Positions 4,933-16,500 of a stretch of 47,283 bases of DNA are shown here, piece by piece (the first letter of the stretch is position 1; each line of letters begins with the position of its first letter). A model generated the notes under the pieces. It saw only the letters and a program-made list of their open reading frames with translations. It was not told where the DNA came from and searched no databases. Source of the DNA: Muribaculaceae bacterium. Lineage in GTDB: Bacteria > Bacteroidota > Bacteroidia > Bacteroidales > Muribaculaceae. Where the stretch lies: positions 1 through 47,283 of the forward strand of contig JAIDXM010000104.1 in NCBI GenBank assembly GCA_029058745.1, given 5' to 3'. Both the position numbers and the translations under genes were made by a program.

Positions 4933-7911
4933 ATGGCTTCGAACAGCACAATATCTATAGGATTTAAAATTGAAAACGGTAGAGACGGTTTCAAGAATCT
5001 TATCACCGATGCTGAATCGTTACAGAAAGTTTTAGCTTCGACTGTAACGGAAGCCCAGAAGCTCGAAAAAAGGTATATGAATTTTTCGGCTGTTGCAAAA
5101 TCTTTTTCGGCGGTGGAAGATTCTATAAGGCAGTTAGGATCAGTAATCTCCGATATTTCCGGAGAAAGTAACGAGTTTGCCACCGCGATGAAAGCCGCCA
5201 ACACGATGGCGGGAAAAGATGCAGCCGGATTTTCGGCACTGAAAAAAGAGGTTACGGGACTTGCCAAAGATATACCTCTCCTGAGGGAGGAATTGGCGGG
5301 CGGTCTTTACCAGGTCATATCCAACGGGGTGCCGGAAGACAACTGGATATCGTTCCTCGAAGCGTCCGCACGCTCCGCAGTCGGAGGCATGGCAGACCTT
5401 GGAACTGCTGTCACCGTCACCTCCACCATCATCAAGAACTACGGTCTCGAATGGGACAAGGCCCGGGAGATACAGGACAAGATCCAGCTCACCGCGAAGA
5501 ACGGCGTGACGTCGTTCGAACAGTTGGCCGCCGCCCTTCCCAAGGTGACGGGTAATGCCGCCACGCTCGGGGTCGGCATCGACGAGCTTATGGCATCGTT
5601 CGCCACACTTACCGGGGTGAGCGGCAACACGGCGGAGGTGGCGACCCAGATGGCGGCCATCTTCACGGCTCTTGTGAAACCGAGTTCCGAGGCCACCAAG
5701 ATGGCGGAGGAGATGGGCATCCGCTTTGACGCGGCGGCCATCCAGGCGGCAGGAGGATTCCAGAACTTCATAGAGCAGCTGAAGGGAGACGTGCAAAGCT
5801 TTGCACAGAGTTCCGGGATGCTCGAACAGACTATTTACAGCCGGTTGTTCGGTTCGGCTGAGTCCGTGCGTGCCTTGATACCGCTTACCGGGGAACTGTC
5901 GGAGAAGTTCGCCGAAAACGTGGCCGCCATGAAAGACAGCGCCGGCACCATGGACGCGGCTTTCAACGAGATGGCGACCACCGGGGAGGCCAAGACCCAG
6001 CTTTTGAAAAACGCGCTCGCGGGGGTGAGGGATTTCTTCGCCGGGATGACTTCGTGGGCGTTGCCTCTTACGAGCATTTCATCGGGGGCTCTTTCAACGG
6101 TTGCTAATTTGATGACATTAACGAATGCTTTCAAGAAATTCGGTATAGCTGCAAAAATATCAAATGGGATAACGAACACTCTGATATTTACAATTAGATC
6201 ACTCGGTATCAAATCAAAATTCACAACCAATCTTGTTCTTTTATTATCGGGAGCGTTCGACACGGCAGGAAGGTCTGCTGTAATATTAAAACATGCCGTC
6301 CGGGGGTTGATGATAGCCTCCGGCGTAGGACTTGCCATCACTGCGCTCACACTTGTTGTCGAAGCGTTCACGGGCGCGTCGGAAGATGCCGTGAAGGTAT
6401 CAAAGGAAATGGAGGTTGTCGCGCAGGCCGGGAAACGTCTTGCGGAGATGCAGACGGAAGCCATCGACGCCGAGAACGAGGCGCGGAGGAACGCCACTTC
6501 CTCCATGGAGACGAGCATTGCCAAACTCAGCGCCTTCAACGGTTCCAAGGAAGAAGAGATAAGGCTCGTAAATGAGATGAACGGTCTCTACGGCACCCAG
6601 ATGGGTTATTTCTCCACCGTAGCGGAATGGTATGACGCATTGATAAAGAACTCCAAGGCCTATTGCGACCAGATGGTAGCGGAGGCCAAAACCCGCAAGC
6701 TCGCCGACCAGATCGCGGAACTGGAGATCAAGCGCGACAAGATACTCTACAACGAGGACGGCACCCGGAAGATGTATTCCAAGAAGAGGAAGAAGGAGCG
6801 GGACACGGAAAAGGGTCCGACGGGGAATGTGAACGGCGTGGCCACATACTCATACCGTGAGATTGTCGGCTCCAGCGAGTTTGAGCAGGCTACCGCGCAG
6901 GTCAACTCCATCACGAGGCACATCGAGCATCTCCGGGGAGCCGCAAGGACAGCCGCGAAGGAGCTTGTGACACTGAGGATACCCGTGAAGGGCGGCAAGG
7001 AGCCACCGAAGGGATCGGGCGGAGGAACTCCGGGAAAGAACACACCGGAAAATGATCCCCCGGTGATGAGAGCGGATATCGCTCCCGACGGGTCTATAGC
7101 GGCAATCGAGGGACAGATAACCGACATCGAGGGACAGATAACCGACATCGACAAGAAAGTTAAAATCTCGGTGGACCCTGACGAGATGTTCCGGCTCACC
7201 GAGGAGAAAGAACGACTCACCGAGGAGAAAGAACGACTCCAGAAACAGATAGGGGAACTTGAGATACCCATTGTCCTCGCCTCAAAAAAAGAGGAATGGC
7301 AGCAGATGGTGGGTAAGTTGGACCCTCTGAGACTCGATGTGGAGGTTGACACAGAGGGGCTGACCAAGGAACTGGAGACCATCCCGGCGGTGTTGACACC
7401 CGCAGAGAAACTCCAGCAGACCCTCGGCACTATGTCGAGTGTGGCCCGACAGGCCGGAGACGCGTTCCGGGGTATGGGTCAGGCGTTCGAGATTCCGGCT
7501 CTGGACTTCATGGGGATACTGGCCGGAGCGATAGCCACCATGGTGCAGTCGTACGCGATGGCGATGTCACAGGCCGCCGCGCTCGGCCCCCTCGCGTGGG
7601 TAGGATTCGGCCTCACGGGACTTGCCACGCTCACGACCATGATCACTGAGGTCAAGAATGTGGCGAAGTTCGCCGACGGCGGCATCGTCTCCGGGCCTAC
7701 CATGGCTCTTGTGGGCGAGTACGCGGGCGCGTCGAACAATCCGGAAGTCATAGCCCCCCTCAACAAGCTGAAAGACATCATCGGCGACAACCCCGCCTCC
7801 ACGCCGACAATAATCGGGGGCAGGATCGAGGCCGACGGCCGCAAGCTGGCCATCGTGCTCGAGAACCAGACACGCATATCCGGGAAATCCGGCAAACGTT
7901 ACAAACTTTAG
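4933..7911 (+). CDS. Tail tape measure protein
   Basis: This 992-residue protein sets tail length and is ejected with the DNA. It has an N-terminal helical part, a minor-tail/TP901-like core around residues 75-330 (GLYQVISNGVPEDNW, TLTGVSGNTAEVATQMAAIF), and a hydrophobic segment at about 459-480. A Lys/Pro/Gly-rich linker lies near 685-705, coiled coil at about 720-770, and a second hydrophobic block at about 859-903. It is much longer than its neighbours and follows the chaperone pair, as expected. Two odd features are exact tandem 21-base duplications, each adding one heptad, and AT-rich patches at its 5' end and at 6060-6290. It ends with a short hydrophilic tail. Confidence 0.9.
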   Translation: MASNSTISIGFKIENGRDGFKNLITDAESLQKVLASTVTEAQKLEKRYMNFSAVAKSFSAVEDSIRQLGSVISDISGESNEFATAMKAANTMAGKDAAGFSALKKEVTGLAKDIPLLREELAGGLYQVISNGVPEDNWISFLEASARSAVGGMADLGTAVTVTSTIIKNYGLEWDKAREIQDKIQLTAKNGVTSFEQLAAALPKVTGNAATLGVGIDELMASFATLTGVSGNTAEVATQMAAIFTALVKPSSEATKMAEEMGIRFDAAAIQAAGGFQNFIEQLKGDVQSFAQSSGMLEQTIYSRLFGSAESVRALIPLTGELSEKFAENVAAMKDSAGTMDAAFNEMATTGEAKTQLLKNALAGVRDFFAGMTSWALPLTSISSGALSTVANLMTLTNAFKKFGIAAKISNGITNTLIFTIRSLGIKSKFTTNLVLLLSGAFDTAGRSAVILKHAVRGLMIASGVGLAITALTLVVEAFTGASEDAVKVSKEMEVVAQAGKRLAEMQTEAIDAENEARRNATSSMETSIAKLSAFNGSKEEEIRLVNEMNGLYGTQMGYFSTVAEWYDALIKNSKAYCDQMVAEAKTRKLADQIAELEIKRDKILYNEDGTRKMYSKKRKKERDTEKGPTGNVNGVATYSYREIVGSSEFEQATAQVNSITRHIEHLRGAARTAAKELVTLRIPVKGGKEPPKGSGGGTPGKNTPENDPPVMRADIAPDGSIAAIEGQITDIEGQITDIDKKVKISVDPDEMFRLTEEKERLTEEKERLQKQIGELEIPIVLASKKEEWQQMVGKLDPLRLDVEVDTEGLTKELETIPAVLTPAEKLQQTLGTMSSVARQAGDAFRGMGQAFEIPALDFMGILAGAIATMVQSYAMAMSQAAALGPLAWVGFGLTGLATLTTMITEVKNVAKFADGGIVSGPTMALVGEYAGASNNPEVIAPLNKLKDIIGDNPASTPTIIGGRIEADGRKLAIVLENQTRISGKSGKRYKL
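7105..7146 (+). repeat. Tandem 21-bp repeat in the tape measure gene (heptad IEGQITD twice)
   Basis: Two exact 21-base copies, 7105-7125 and 7126-7146, encode IEGQITD IEGQITD at residues 725-738. A further partial copy (IDKK) follows. Seven residues is one coiled-coil turn pair, so the duplication preserves helical phase. Confidence 0.9.
7195..7236 (+). repeat. Second tandem 21-bp repeat in the tape measure gene (LTEEKER twice)
   Basis: Two exact 21-base copies, 7195-7215 and 7216-7236, encode LTEEKER LTEEKER at residues 755-768, followed by LQKQIGE. It is a different sequence from the repeat 48 bases upstream, so it arose by a separate duplication, again of exactly one heptad. Confidence 0.9.
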
Positions 7912-7917
7912 AGACAT

Positions 7918-10551
7918 ATGCTGATACACGGAGAGTTCACATCGCAGAAAGGGGAGCGGGTGAGGGTGGAGATAGTCACCCTCGGGAGCCGCGTGCCCTC
8001 GCTGGAAATCGGAGACGGGGAGTCGGGGGTGTGGTTCACCGCCGACCCTGTGGAGACGACGAGCGAGGTGAACGACACGTTTGACCCCCTTCTGCGCCAG
8101 TCCGCCGTGATAAGGCTCCTGACACGCGGGTTCATCCCCGAGCTCTACTGCAACGCGTGCACCGACGCGACCGTCACCGTCACCCGCTCCGGGGTCTGCG
8201 TCTTCGCGGGCTTTATCGACCCGCAGACCTACAGCCAGGGCTTCAACGAGGCAGAGGATGAACTGGAGATAAACTGCATAGACTCCCTGTCTGCCCTGCA
8301 GTTCTTCCGCTACCGCGACATAGGGATGAAAGGCGTGGATTACGACACCGTTAAACAGGAGGAGGGACAGGTGACGTTCCGGGAGCTTCTCGACATGTGT
8401 CTCGGCAAGGCGACGTCCGGACTGCCGGCCGGGCGCGTGTGGTATGACGGCAGCCGGAGACTGCCCGGCCATACGGGAGACATATTCTCCGGACTCTCCA
8501 TCTCCGGACTGCTTTTCCTCGGAGACGATGAGGACGAGACATGGACATTGCTGGAGGTGATGGAGGAGATGACGCGCTATCTCGGACTGCACATGGTGCA
8601 GGAGGGGGCTGACTTCCGGATATTCTCGCGGGGGAGCCTCAAGTCAGGGCGTCCGGTAGGATGGCTCTCGCTCACAGACGGGGAGACACAGACCACGGCG
8701 GCCGCGCCACTCACCATATCGGAGGACACGGTGGCCGACACCGGGACCCGCATAAGCGTCGGGGAAGTGTACAACCGCATATCCCTCACATGCGACGTCA
8801 AGTCGGTGGAGAGTGTCGTGGAATCCCCCCTCGACAGTTCGGCCACAGTCTCCCCCTTCACTAACCGTCAGAAATATCTCACCACCTATTCCAGCGACGG
8901 GGAGGGGGAGACCGCGCAGAAGGCATTCTGCGACATTGTCAACGGACGCGAGACCGGGTATTCTGAGGCCGTGGTGACCGACTGGTTCATCCAGGTGAAG
9001 GACAACCCCCGATGGCGTTTCTACGGCGGCGGGGAAGACCTCGTGTCGGCATACTGCGGAGGGAACTCCAACCAGCAGAGGCTTCCCGACTACCTCCGTC
9101 TCCATCCGGGCGCGGCTTTGGTGAGTTTCGGGAAGGTGGAGAGGAAGGCCGACAACAGCGACAATTCCCCCGTTTCGCGCATCGACATGGAGGACTGTCT
9201 TGTGGTGAGCGTCAACGGCAACGGGGAAGACACGGAAGGGGAGGCGTATCCGGACGCGGACACCCTGCTCAGGGCGGCTCCGGTGGCCGCCTACACAGGC
9301 AACACGTCGGGGGGCGTGTGGTCGCCCTCCGATGCGGAGACCACGAACTACATCGTCTTCAGCGGCTCTGTCATCCTCAATCCGGTGATGGCGGAGACTT
9401 GCCTGTGGCGCGACCGTCCCCGGAGCTATCACGAGGCCACGTCCGGGAGGATGGTCACGGTTCCCAGCCGCACGAACAGTGACGGGCGTTTCTACACCCG
9501 CCAATGGTGGAGGGCCTCGCATCCGGGCGCGGAGCCGGAAGAAGTCCCCGCCCTCGACAGCGGTCTCGTGCCGTTCACCGACGACGGGCCCAGGGAATAC
9601 GAGTTCCGTTATTCCGCGATAGGCGACGGGGCGGACAGGGTGTCGAAGGTGGCCGCGCTGGCGTGTATGCTTGTCATCGGCGACAAGTGTGTGGTGGAGA
9701 CCGGCACACAGGGGAGCGTGCGCGACTTCGAGTGGCGTGCCTTCAAGGAGCGCGGGGAATGCCGTGACGATGACGAGTATTACGCGCAGTGCTTCACTCT
9801 CGGATTCGACCCCAAGATAGGGGATTTCCTTATCGGCACTGATTTCAAGATACAGAACAATATCGACTACACGCTCGGCCTCGACGCGGAGGGGACGGCC
9901 ATCCCCATCCGCAGGCGCGACAAGGTGAGCGGGAAGGTCCGTTTCATGATACTCGGTCCCGTGGCCACGACGTGGGGGGAGGTGACGAGACGGCACCCCA
10001 CCTGGTTCCGGCACACGAAATGGGGTCAGAACGACATCCCCCTGATGTCTCATGTCAGCTCCATCATCATCCGGGATTTCGAGGTGAAGGTGTATAGCGA
10101 CAACGGCCTCGTCAACAATGCGGGGGAAAGCGACCTCGTGTATATGAGCGACACGGGGGAGGGTTTCGTGAATGTGCGCGACGACATCACCTTCCGCATC
10201 AGTTCCGCGCTCACCACGGAGGAGAGGCGGGAACTGGGCGTGTCGGGTTCAGTGGCCCTATCCACGCCCCTCGACACGGCGACAGGGTACGGGCTGCTTG
10301 AGATAACGGACGCGGTGAGAGGCGAGACCGCGAAACCGGAGAGACTGTATATCGACGCGTATTACCGGGAGTGTCATCTTCCCCGCGTGTTGCTCGATCA
10401 GAGGCTGGAGGATGAGGCGGACAACGTGTCACGGTGGCGTTCCTACCGTCACCCCGCTTTGCCCGGAAAGACATTTCACGTTGTAGGAATCAGCCGCAAC
10501 CTCATGGAGGGGAGTGCGGAACTTAACCTAAAGGAGACAGACAATGATTGA
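7918..10551 (+). CDS. Large tail-tip / baseplate structural protein
   Basis: An 877-residue soluble protein that starts six bases after the tape measure stop and overlaps the fibre gene by eight bases. In siphoviruses this slot holds the distal tail and tail-associated proteins that link tube and fibre. Residues 1-115 (MLIHGEFTSQKGERVRVEIV, LTRGFIPELYCN, VFAGFIDPQTYSQGF) look like a beta-sandwich hub start, and the rest is strand-rich with scattered Asp/Gly. The motif DELEINCIDSLSALQFF is common in Bacteroides phage homologues as I remember them. No catalytic motif for a lysin was found. The call rests mostly on position. Confidence 0.6.
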   Translation: MLIHGEFTSQKGERVRVEIVTLGSRVPSLEIGDGESGVWFTADPVETTSEVNDTFDPLLRQSAVIRLLTRGFIPELYCNACTDATVTVTRSGVCVFAGFIDPQTYSQGFNEAEDELEINCIDSLSALQFFRYRDIGMKGVDYDTVKQEEGQVTFRELLDMCLGKATSGLPAGRVWYDGSRRLPGHTGDIFSGLSISGLLFLGDDEDETWTLLEVMEEMTRYLGLHMVQEGADFRIFSRGSLKSGRPVGWLSLTDGETQTTAAAPLTISEDTVADTGTRISVGEVYNRISLTCDVKSVESVVESPLDSSATVSPFTNRQKYLTTYSSDGEGETAQKAFCDIVNGRETGYSEAVVTDWFIQVKDNPRWRFYGGGEDLVSAYCGGNSNQQRLPDYLRLHPGAALVSFGKVERKADNSDNSPVSRIDMEDCLVVSVNGNGEDTEGEAYPDADTLLRAAPVAAYTGNTSGGVWSPSDAETTNYIVFSGSVILNPVMAETCLWRDRPRSYHEATSGRMVTVPSRTNSDGRFYTRQWWRASHPGAEPEEVPALDSGLVPFTDDGPREYEFRYSAIGDGADRVSKVAALACMLVIGDKCVVETGTQGSVRDFEWRAFKERGECRDDDEYYAQCFTLGFDPKIGDFLIGTDFKIQNNIDYTLGLDAEGTAIPIRRRDKVSGKVRFMILGPVATTWGEVTRRHPTWFRHTKWGQNDIPLMSHVSSIIIRDFEVKVYSDNGLVNNAGESDLVYMSDTGEGFVNVRDDITFRISSALTTEERRELGVSGSVALSTPLDTATGYGLLEITDAVRGETAKPERLYIDAYYRECHLPRVLLDQRLEDEADNVSRWRSYRHPALPGKTFHVVGISRNLMEGSAELNLKETDND

Positions 10552-13500
10552 CACAAGGATAATCAGGAAGGCCAAGTCATCCGGGGGTTCGGCCTCCGGA
10601 GGCTTCTCAGGGACTAACGTTCTGGAGAGATACCGTGGTCTCCAGGATGAGCTGTTCGAGAAGGTGACACTCTCTGACGGCAGGGAGGCCATCCGTGCGA
10701 AGTATGGCCTTTTTTCCAATGAATTCATCTCCGCTCTTGGCGTTGACCCGGATTCCGGGAATTCCGGAGGGGGACTCGACGAGGCGGCTCTCGCGGACTA
10801 TCTGGTCGTGCACGGGTACGCGAGGAAATCCGACATCCCGACTCTGTCGGGTTACGCCACGGAGACGTGGGTAGAGGGGAAAGGGTATCTCACGGAGCAT
10901 CAGGACATATCGGGGAAGGTTGACAAGGTGGCGGGGAAGGGACTCTCGACGAACGACTTCACCACGGCGTTGCTCGACAAACTGAACGGCATCGCGGCGG
11001 GGGCGAACAAGTATGTGCATCCCACCCACACGGCGCGAAAGATAGCCGTGGCGGCGGGACTCGTGCTCTCGTCAATCACCGTCAACGCGGAAGGGCATGT
11101 GACGGAGGTGGGGAGCAAGACGCTGACAGCCTCCGACATCCCGGCTCTCGCCATCTCGAAAATCACGGGACTCCGGACGGAACTCGACGGGAAGGCCTCC
11201 AAGGATGAGCTGAAGGATGTCAAGGACTATCTCGACTCCCTGTTCACGCTTGAGACAGACGCGGCCTCACCGGGCGGGAAGCGCATCCGGGCGAACTTCG
11301 GACTCTATTCCGGAGACTACATCTCCGCGAAGGGGGTTGACCCTGATTCCGGAGTCGCGGGCGGAGGGGCGTTTTACGGGAGGCTCGACACGTGGGAGGC
11401 ATACGACGCGAACGCGGGGGATGTGCTTTCCGCGACCCTCGGCGTGGAACTCCGCGACCGTCTCGACCGCCTTCCGGACACGGTGGCGTGGGGCAAGGTG
11501 ACTGGGAAGCCCACCACGATAGCGGGCTACGGCATCACGGACGCGAAAATATCGGGCGATGTGATAACCATCGGCACGGCCTCCATCCGTCCTCTCACGG
11601 AGCATCAGCCCCTCACGGACTATCTGAAGAAGACAGAGGCGGCCTCCGCATACCTCGCGAAGACGGACGCATCCGCGACGTATCTGACCAAGACAGACGC
11701 TTCCTCGACCTACCAGCCAAAGGGGAACTACCTGACGGCACACCAGTCAATCCACGCGCTGACTCTCAAGGCGGGGGCGTTCACGGCTGTCACCTACAAC
11801 CCGAAGACCGGCGCGGCCACAGTCAATATTCCGACAACAACCTCTCACATCTCAGAGGGGACACGTCTTTACTTCACGGATGCAAGGGCGGTGGCGGCCT
11901 TGAAGGCCACGACCGACTCCCTGAACACCGCCATATCGAAAAAACTGGACACGGCCACGTTCACTGCGTTCAAGGCCGTTTTTGACTCGATGTTCGAGAA
12001 GGTGACGGAGAACGGGGTGACAAGCATAAAGGCAAAGCTGGGACTCTGGACTCCGGAGTTCCTTTCGGCAAAAGGGAAGAACGCGGCGGCATCCGGAGGC
12101 GGGGGCGGTTTCGGACTCGCGAAGGCGTGGCCGTCGGCCAATCCCGGAACAGGCACCACCGACGCGCTGGGACTCAATCTCGGCTGTGAGCTCCGCGACA
12201 CGCTGACCGGACACACCGGGGACGGCTCCATCCACATCACGGCGGCGGAGCGCACGCGGTGGAACAAGGTCGTGACGGACTTCGCGGCCATCACGGGGAC
12301 GGACTCCGACACGGTCATCAACAAGTGGGAGGAGGTTGTGGCGTTCCTCGACACCTACACTGAGGCCGACACCCTCGCGGGACTTTTGGGACACAAGGCC
12401 GACAAGGCCACGACCCTCTCCGGATACGGCATCACGGACGGCGTGAACTCCGTGAGCGTCACCGGGAGCGGCAACGCGTTCACGGCGGCCAGCGTCAGCG
12501 GCCACATGCTGACGCTCACCAAGGGGGCGACATACCTTACCTCGGTGACGAAGGCCATGGTGGAGGGGGTGCTGACGGGGAATGTGACGAGCCACACCCA
12601 CAGCCAGTACGTTGACCTCACGTCGGCGCAGACCATAACGGGGGCGAAGACGTTCAACGCGGACATGATTCTCGGAACGGGCAAGGCGATAACGTTCGGC
12701 GGCGTGACAACAAAGATCACGAAGACTTCAGGTCAGGCCATTCACGGCGGTGCGGACACTGCTTCCGCGACAGACGCCAACCTCAGATTCGGCTCGTGGT
12801 ATGGTGTGGGATGGTATCCGACAATATCAAATCAGACAGTCGCCCAGGGAGACAACGCCATGTGGCTGAATGTCCGCACGGGAGTCCTGACAGTCGCGGG
12901 AGCCATCGTCAAGTCGGGCGGCACCGCCTCGCAGGTGTTGATGGCCGACGGCACGGTGCAGCCCCACTGGAAGGCCACCGACGTGACCACGGCCACGAAC
13001 GACACGGGCATGATAACCCCGCTGGCCATGAACCAGTGGACGGCGAAGACCTACGTGACCGCCCTGGGTGTGTCGGGCAACTACCTGACGTGGACCAAGA
13101 ACGGGGCGACGAACAATATCACGGTTCCCTACGCCACGGGAGCGGGGAAGCTCACGGCCACGACCCCGACGACGCTGTCGCTTACCCACAGCGAGACGAT
13201 GGCCTATTTCGCAATAGGCGGGAACACGGTGTCTGACAAGCCCGCCGGGGTTGACGCTTTCGGGATGCTCTCCATGCGCACAGCCGGCGGATGGCAGGGA
13301 CAGCTGCTGATGTCATCCAACACCTCCACCGGACTATACTGGCGCACTGCGGCGACCCTCAGCGGCGGATGGCGCACCGTCATAGACTCCGGCAACTACG
13401 CCGCCATGCTCGACGGACGGTACATGACGCTCAACACGGTGCAGACAGTGAGCGCGGCGAAGACGTTCGCGGCGTTGCTGACGGCCACCGCCGGAATCAG

Positions 13501-16500
13501 GATAGGGGACTGCACGGTGACATTCGTCAACGGCATGCTCCGTTTCTCCACGGGCATCTACTCGGAGGGCGCGGTGTCGGCGAAGGGACAGTCAACTGCC
13601 TCCGGAGGCGCGGGATTCGGCCTCGTCAAGAGCTGGGACGCGCTGACTTCCGCCAACAAGACCACGAACGCGATAAGCGCGGAGCTGTCGGACGGTCTCC
13701 GCCAAAGGATAGCCGCGCTTGAGGGGAAGAACTATCTTGACGCGCTGACCCTCACGGCCACGGGAAGCGGCAACGCCGTGACATCCGTATCACTGTCGGC
13801 AGACAAGAGGACGCTGACGGTGACGAAAGGCGTCACGTTCCTGACGGGCATCACAAAGGCACAGGTGGAGGCTGTCCTGACCGGAAACATTACGAGCCAT
13901 ACCCATTCGCAGTATCTCACGACCACAACCGCATCGTCAACGTATCTCTCGAAGACCGACGCGGCCTCGACCTACGTGACGCTGAACACCGGGCAGACGA
14001 TAACGGGGAACAAGACTTTCAACTCGAATATCTATATCGGGCAGGGACATTACATCTATGGCGCCAACGAGACAAGCGGGGCAATGCTCTTCTTCGACGG
14101 GACACGCACCATCATCGGAAGCGTCGGAGACTCCTCCACACTGGCCACGCATCTGAGGAGCAAGACGGGTCATCTGACCGTGGGCTCAAGCAATTCCGCG
14201 ACTTACAATGTGCTTGATTCCGGCAACTACGCGTCCATACTTGACAGCCGCTACTACACGGAGAGTGAAATCAACACGAAACTCGGCTCATACTACACGA
14301 AGACGGACGCGGACGGCAGATACGTCAACGCGACCGGGGACACGATGACCGGTCGGCTCACCATCACGGGAGCCGCCGCCGACAGGCCGCTGACAGTACG
14401 CGGCATATCGGGAAGCGACGGAAGCGGGGCCGTCGGGGATCTGTACCTGCAATACGGCGTGAACAAGTCCCTGTTCCTCGGAAACACCGGGGCGCACAAC
14501 ATCAGCGCGGACGGTTCAAGATATACCGGCAACGCGGCCACGGCCACGAACGCCGACATGCTCGACGGTATTCATGCCGTTTCTTTCGAGGGATACTACA
14601 AGACCACCATCGACGCATCGGGACTTGACAACGACACGTGGTATCCTGTGACCATCGCGATAGGGAACTCACTTCAGACACGCATCAGGATTGAGGGATG
14701 CACCGACGCGGACGCCACATGGAACAGCCGCTCGGACAAGGGGATGGCCGTGGTGTTCGACTGGATTGTCAACGGCTCTCAGTATGGATGGACGAACGTT
14801 CAGAGGACAGTCCTCGCCGCGAGTTTTGGCGCTGGGTCAACCGGAAGCAACTGCATCCGGGGCATCGACCAGCTGACCCGCTCCTCTAACGAGTACGTGT
14901 TTGTCAGAGGGGGAGCCAAGTATGACTTCTACATAAGCCGCAATATAGTCCCGGTGCTCAGGACATCCTCCTTCACGATGAACGGTCAGACCATCGCGCC
15001 CGCCACGACAGACCCCGGCGCCATAGTCCGCAACAACGCGCTCATCACCGACAACGTGGCTTCCGCGACCAAACTCCAGACGGCGCGTACACTGTGGGGG
15101 CAGAGTTTCAACGGGACGGCGAACGTGAGCGGCAACATGACGGGCGTGGGCAATATCACCGGAAGCGGCGCTATTGTCATGACAGCCAATGGCAGACTCA
15201 CACTTAACGCGGCGGCGACATCACTTGAGCTGAAGTATGCCAACGACGATACAAAGTCTGTAATTCTGAACGGCACCGCGTTCAAACCGTTTGACGTGGC
15301 CACCGCGAAGCTCACGCTTGGATCAGCGTCCGCAGTATGGAGCGAGACATATTCCCGCAAATACAGGTCAGACACCACGCTCTATCTCCACAGTGCGGCG
15401 GCGACGAGCATCATCTTCTGTATCGGCGACACGGAGAAGATGCGGCTGTGGCAACCCAACGGATATGTCGGGATAGGCACGACCGCGCCCGCGTATCCTC
15501 TCCATGTGTCCGGGATAATCGGCGCGACAGGAGAGATACGCACCACGTCGGGGAACGCCTTCCGTGCGGCCTACGGCAACTACGGTCTCCTGCTGCGCAA
15601 CGACGGTGACAACTCCTGGTTCCTCCTGACGGCCTCCGGTGACGTCAACGGCTCCTACAACACCTTTAGACCGTTCCGGATAAACAACGCCACCGGGGAT
15701 GTATATGTAGGCAACTCGCGCCTCTATGTGAAACACGGCGGCAATGTCGGCATCGGCACCACCGCGCCCGCCTACCTGCTCGACGTGAACGGCGCGGCGC
15801 GTGTCACGACCCTCCGCATCGGTGAGGCCACCATAAGCTACGACTACGCGACGGGGATGCTCAAGTTCGACAAGGGGATATATTCCACCGGCGCGGTGTC
15901 GTCGAAAGGCGCGTCCTCCACATCCACGGGCGGGGGCATAATACAGAAGGTGTACGGAAGCGGGAGCCTCGGGGGCACGTTCTCCGACGCGGTTCTCACG
16001 GATACCTTCAACGCCTACACGATAGACAAGATACGGAAAGACCTGCTCGGGCGCATCACGACGCTTGAGGGAGGCTCCGCGCTGTCGGTGGTGACATCGG
16101 GAAGCGGTAACGCGGTGACATCCGTCACCAAGAGCGGCACCGTCGTGACAGTGACCAAGGGAAGCACGTTCGCGCTCTCCTCGGGAGTGGTGACAGCACT
16201 GGGCACCAACGGCAATTATCTGACATGGACCAAGAACGGGGCGGCCAGCAACATAACGGTACCCTACGCCACCACAGCGTCAAGACTCTACAACAGCACG
16301 GAACACACCGGGACATCCCTCGCGGACTTCGACACGGAAAACACGCGCACCTACCAGGGCACGAACGACCTGGGGGACGGCATAACGTATTCCGCCATAC
16401 TGTCGGTGAGCGCGGGACACCAGCACCGTTACTTCCAGATAATAGGCGGTAAGGGCAACGTCAATTTCCTCAGATGGAGGACCACCGACGCGGCGGGGAC

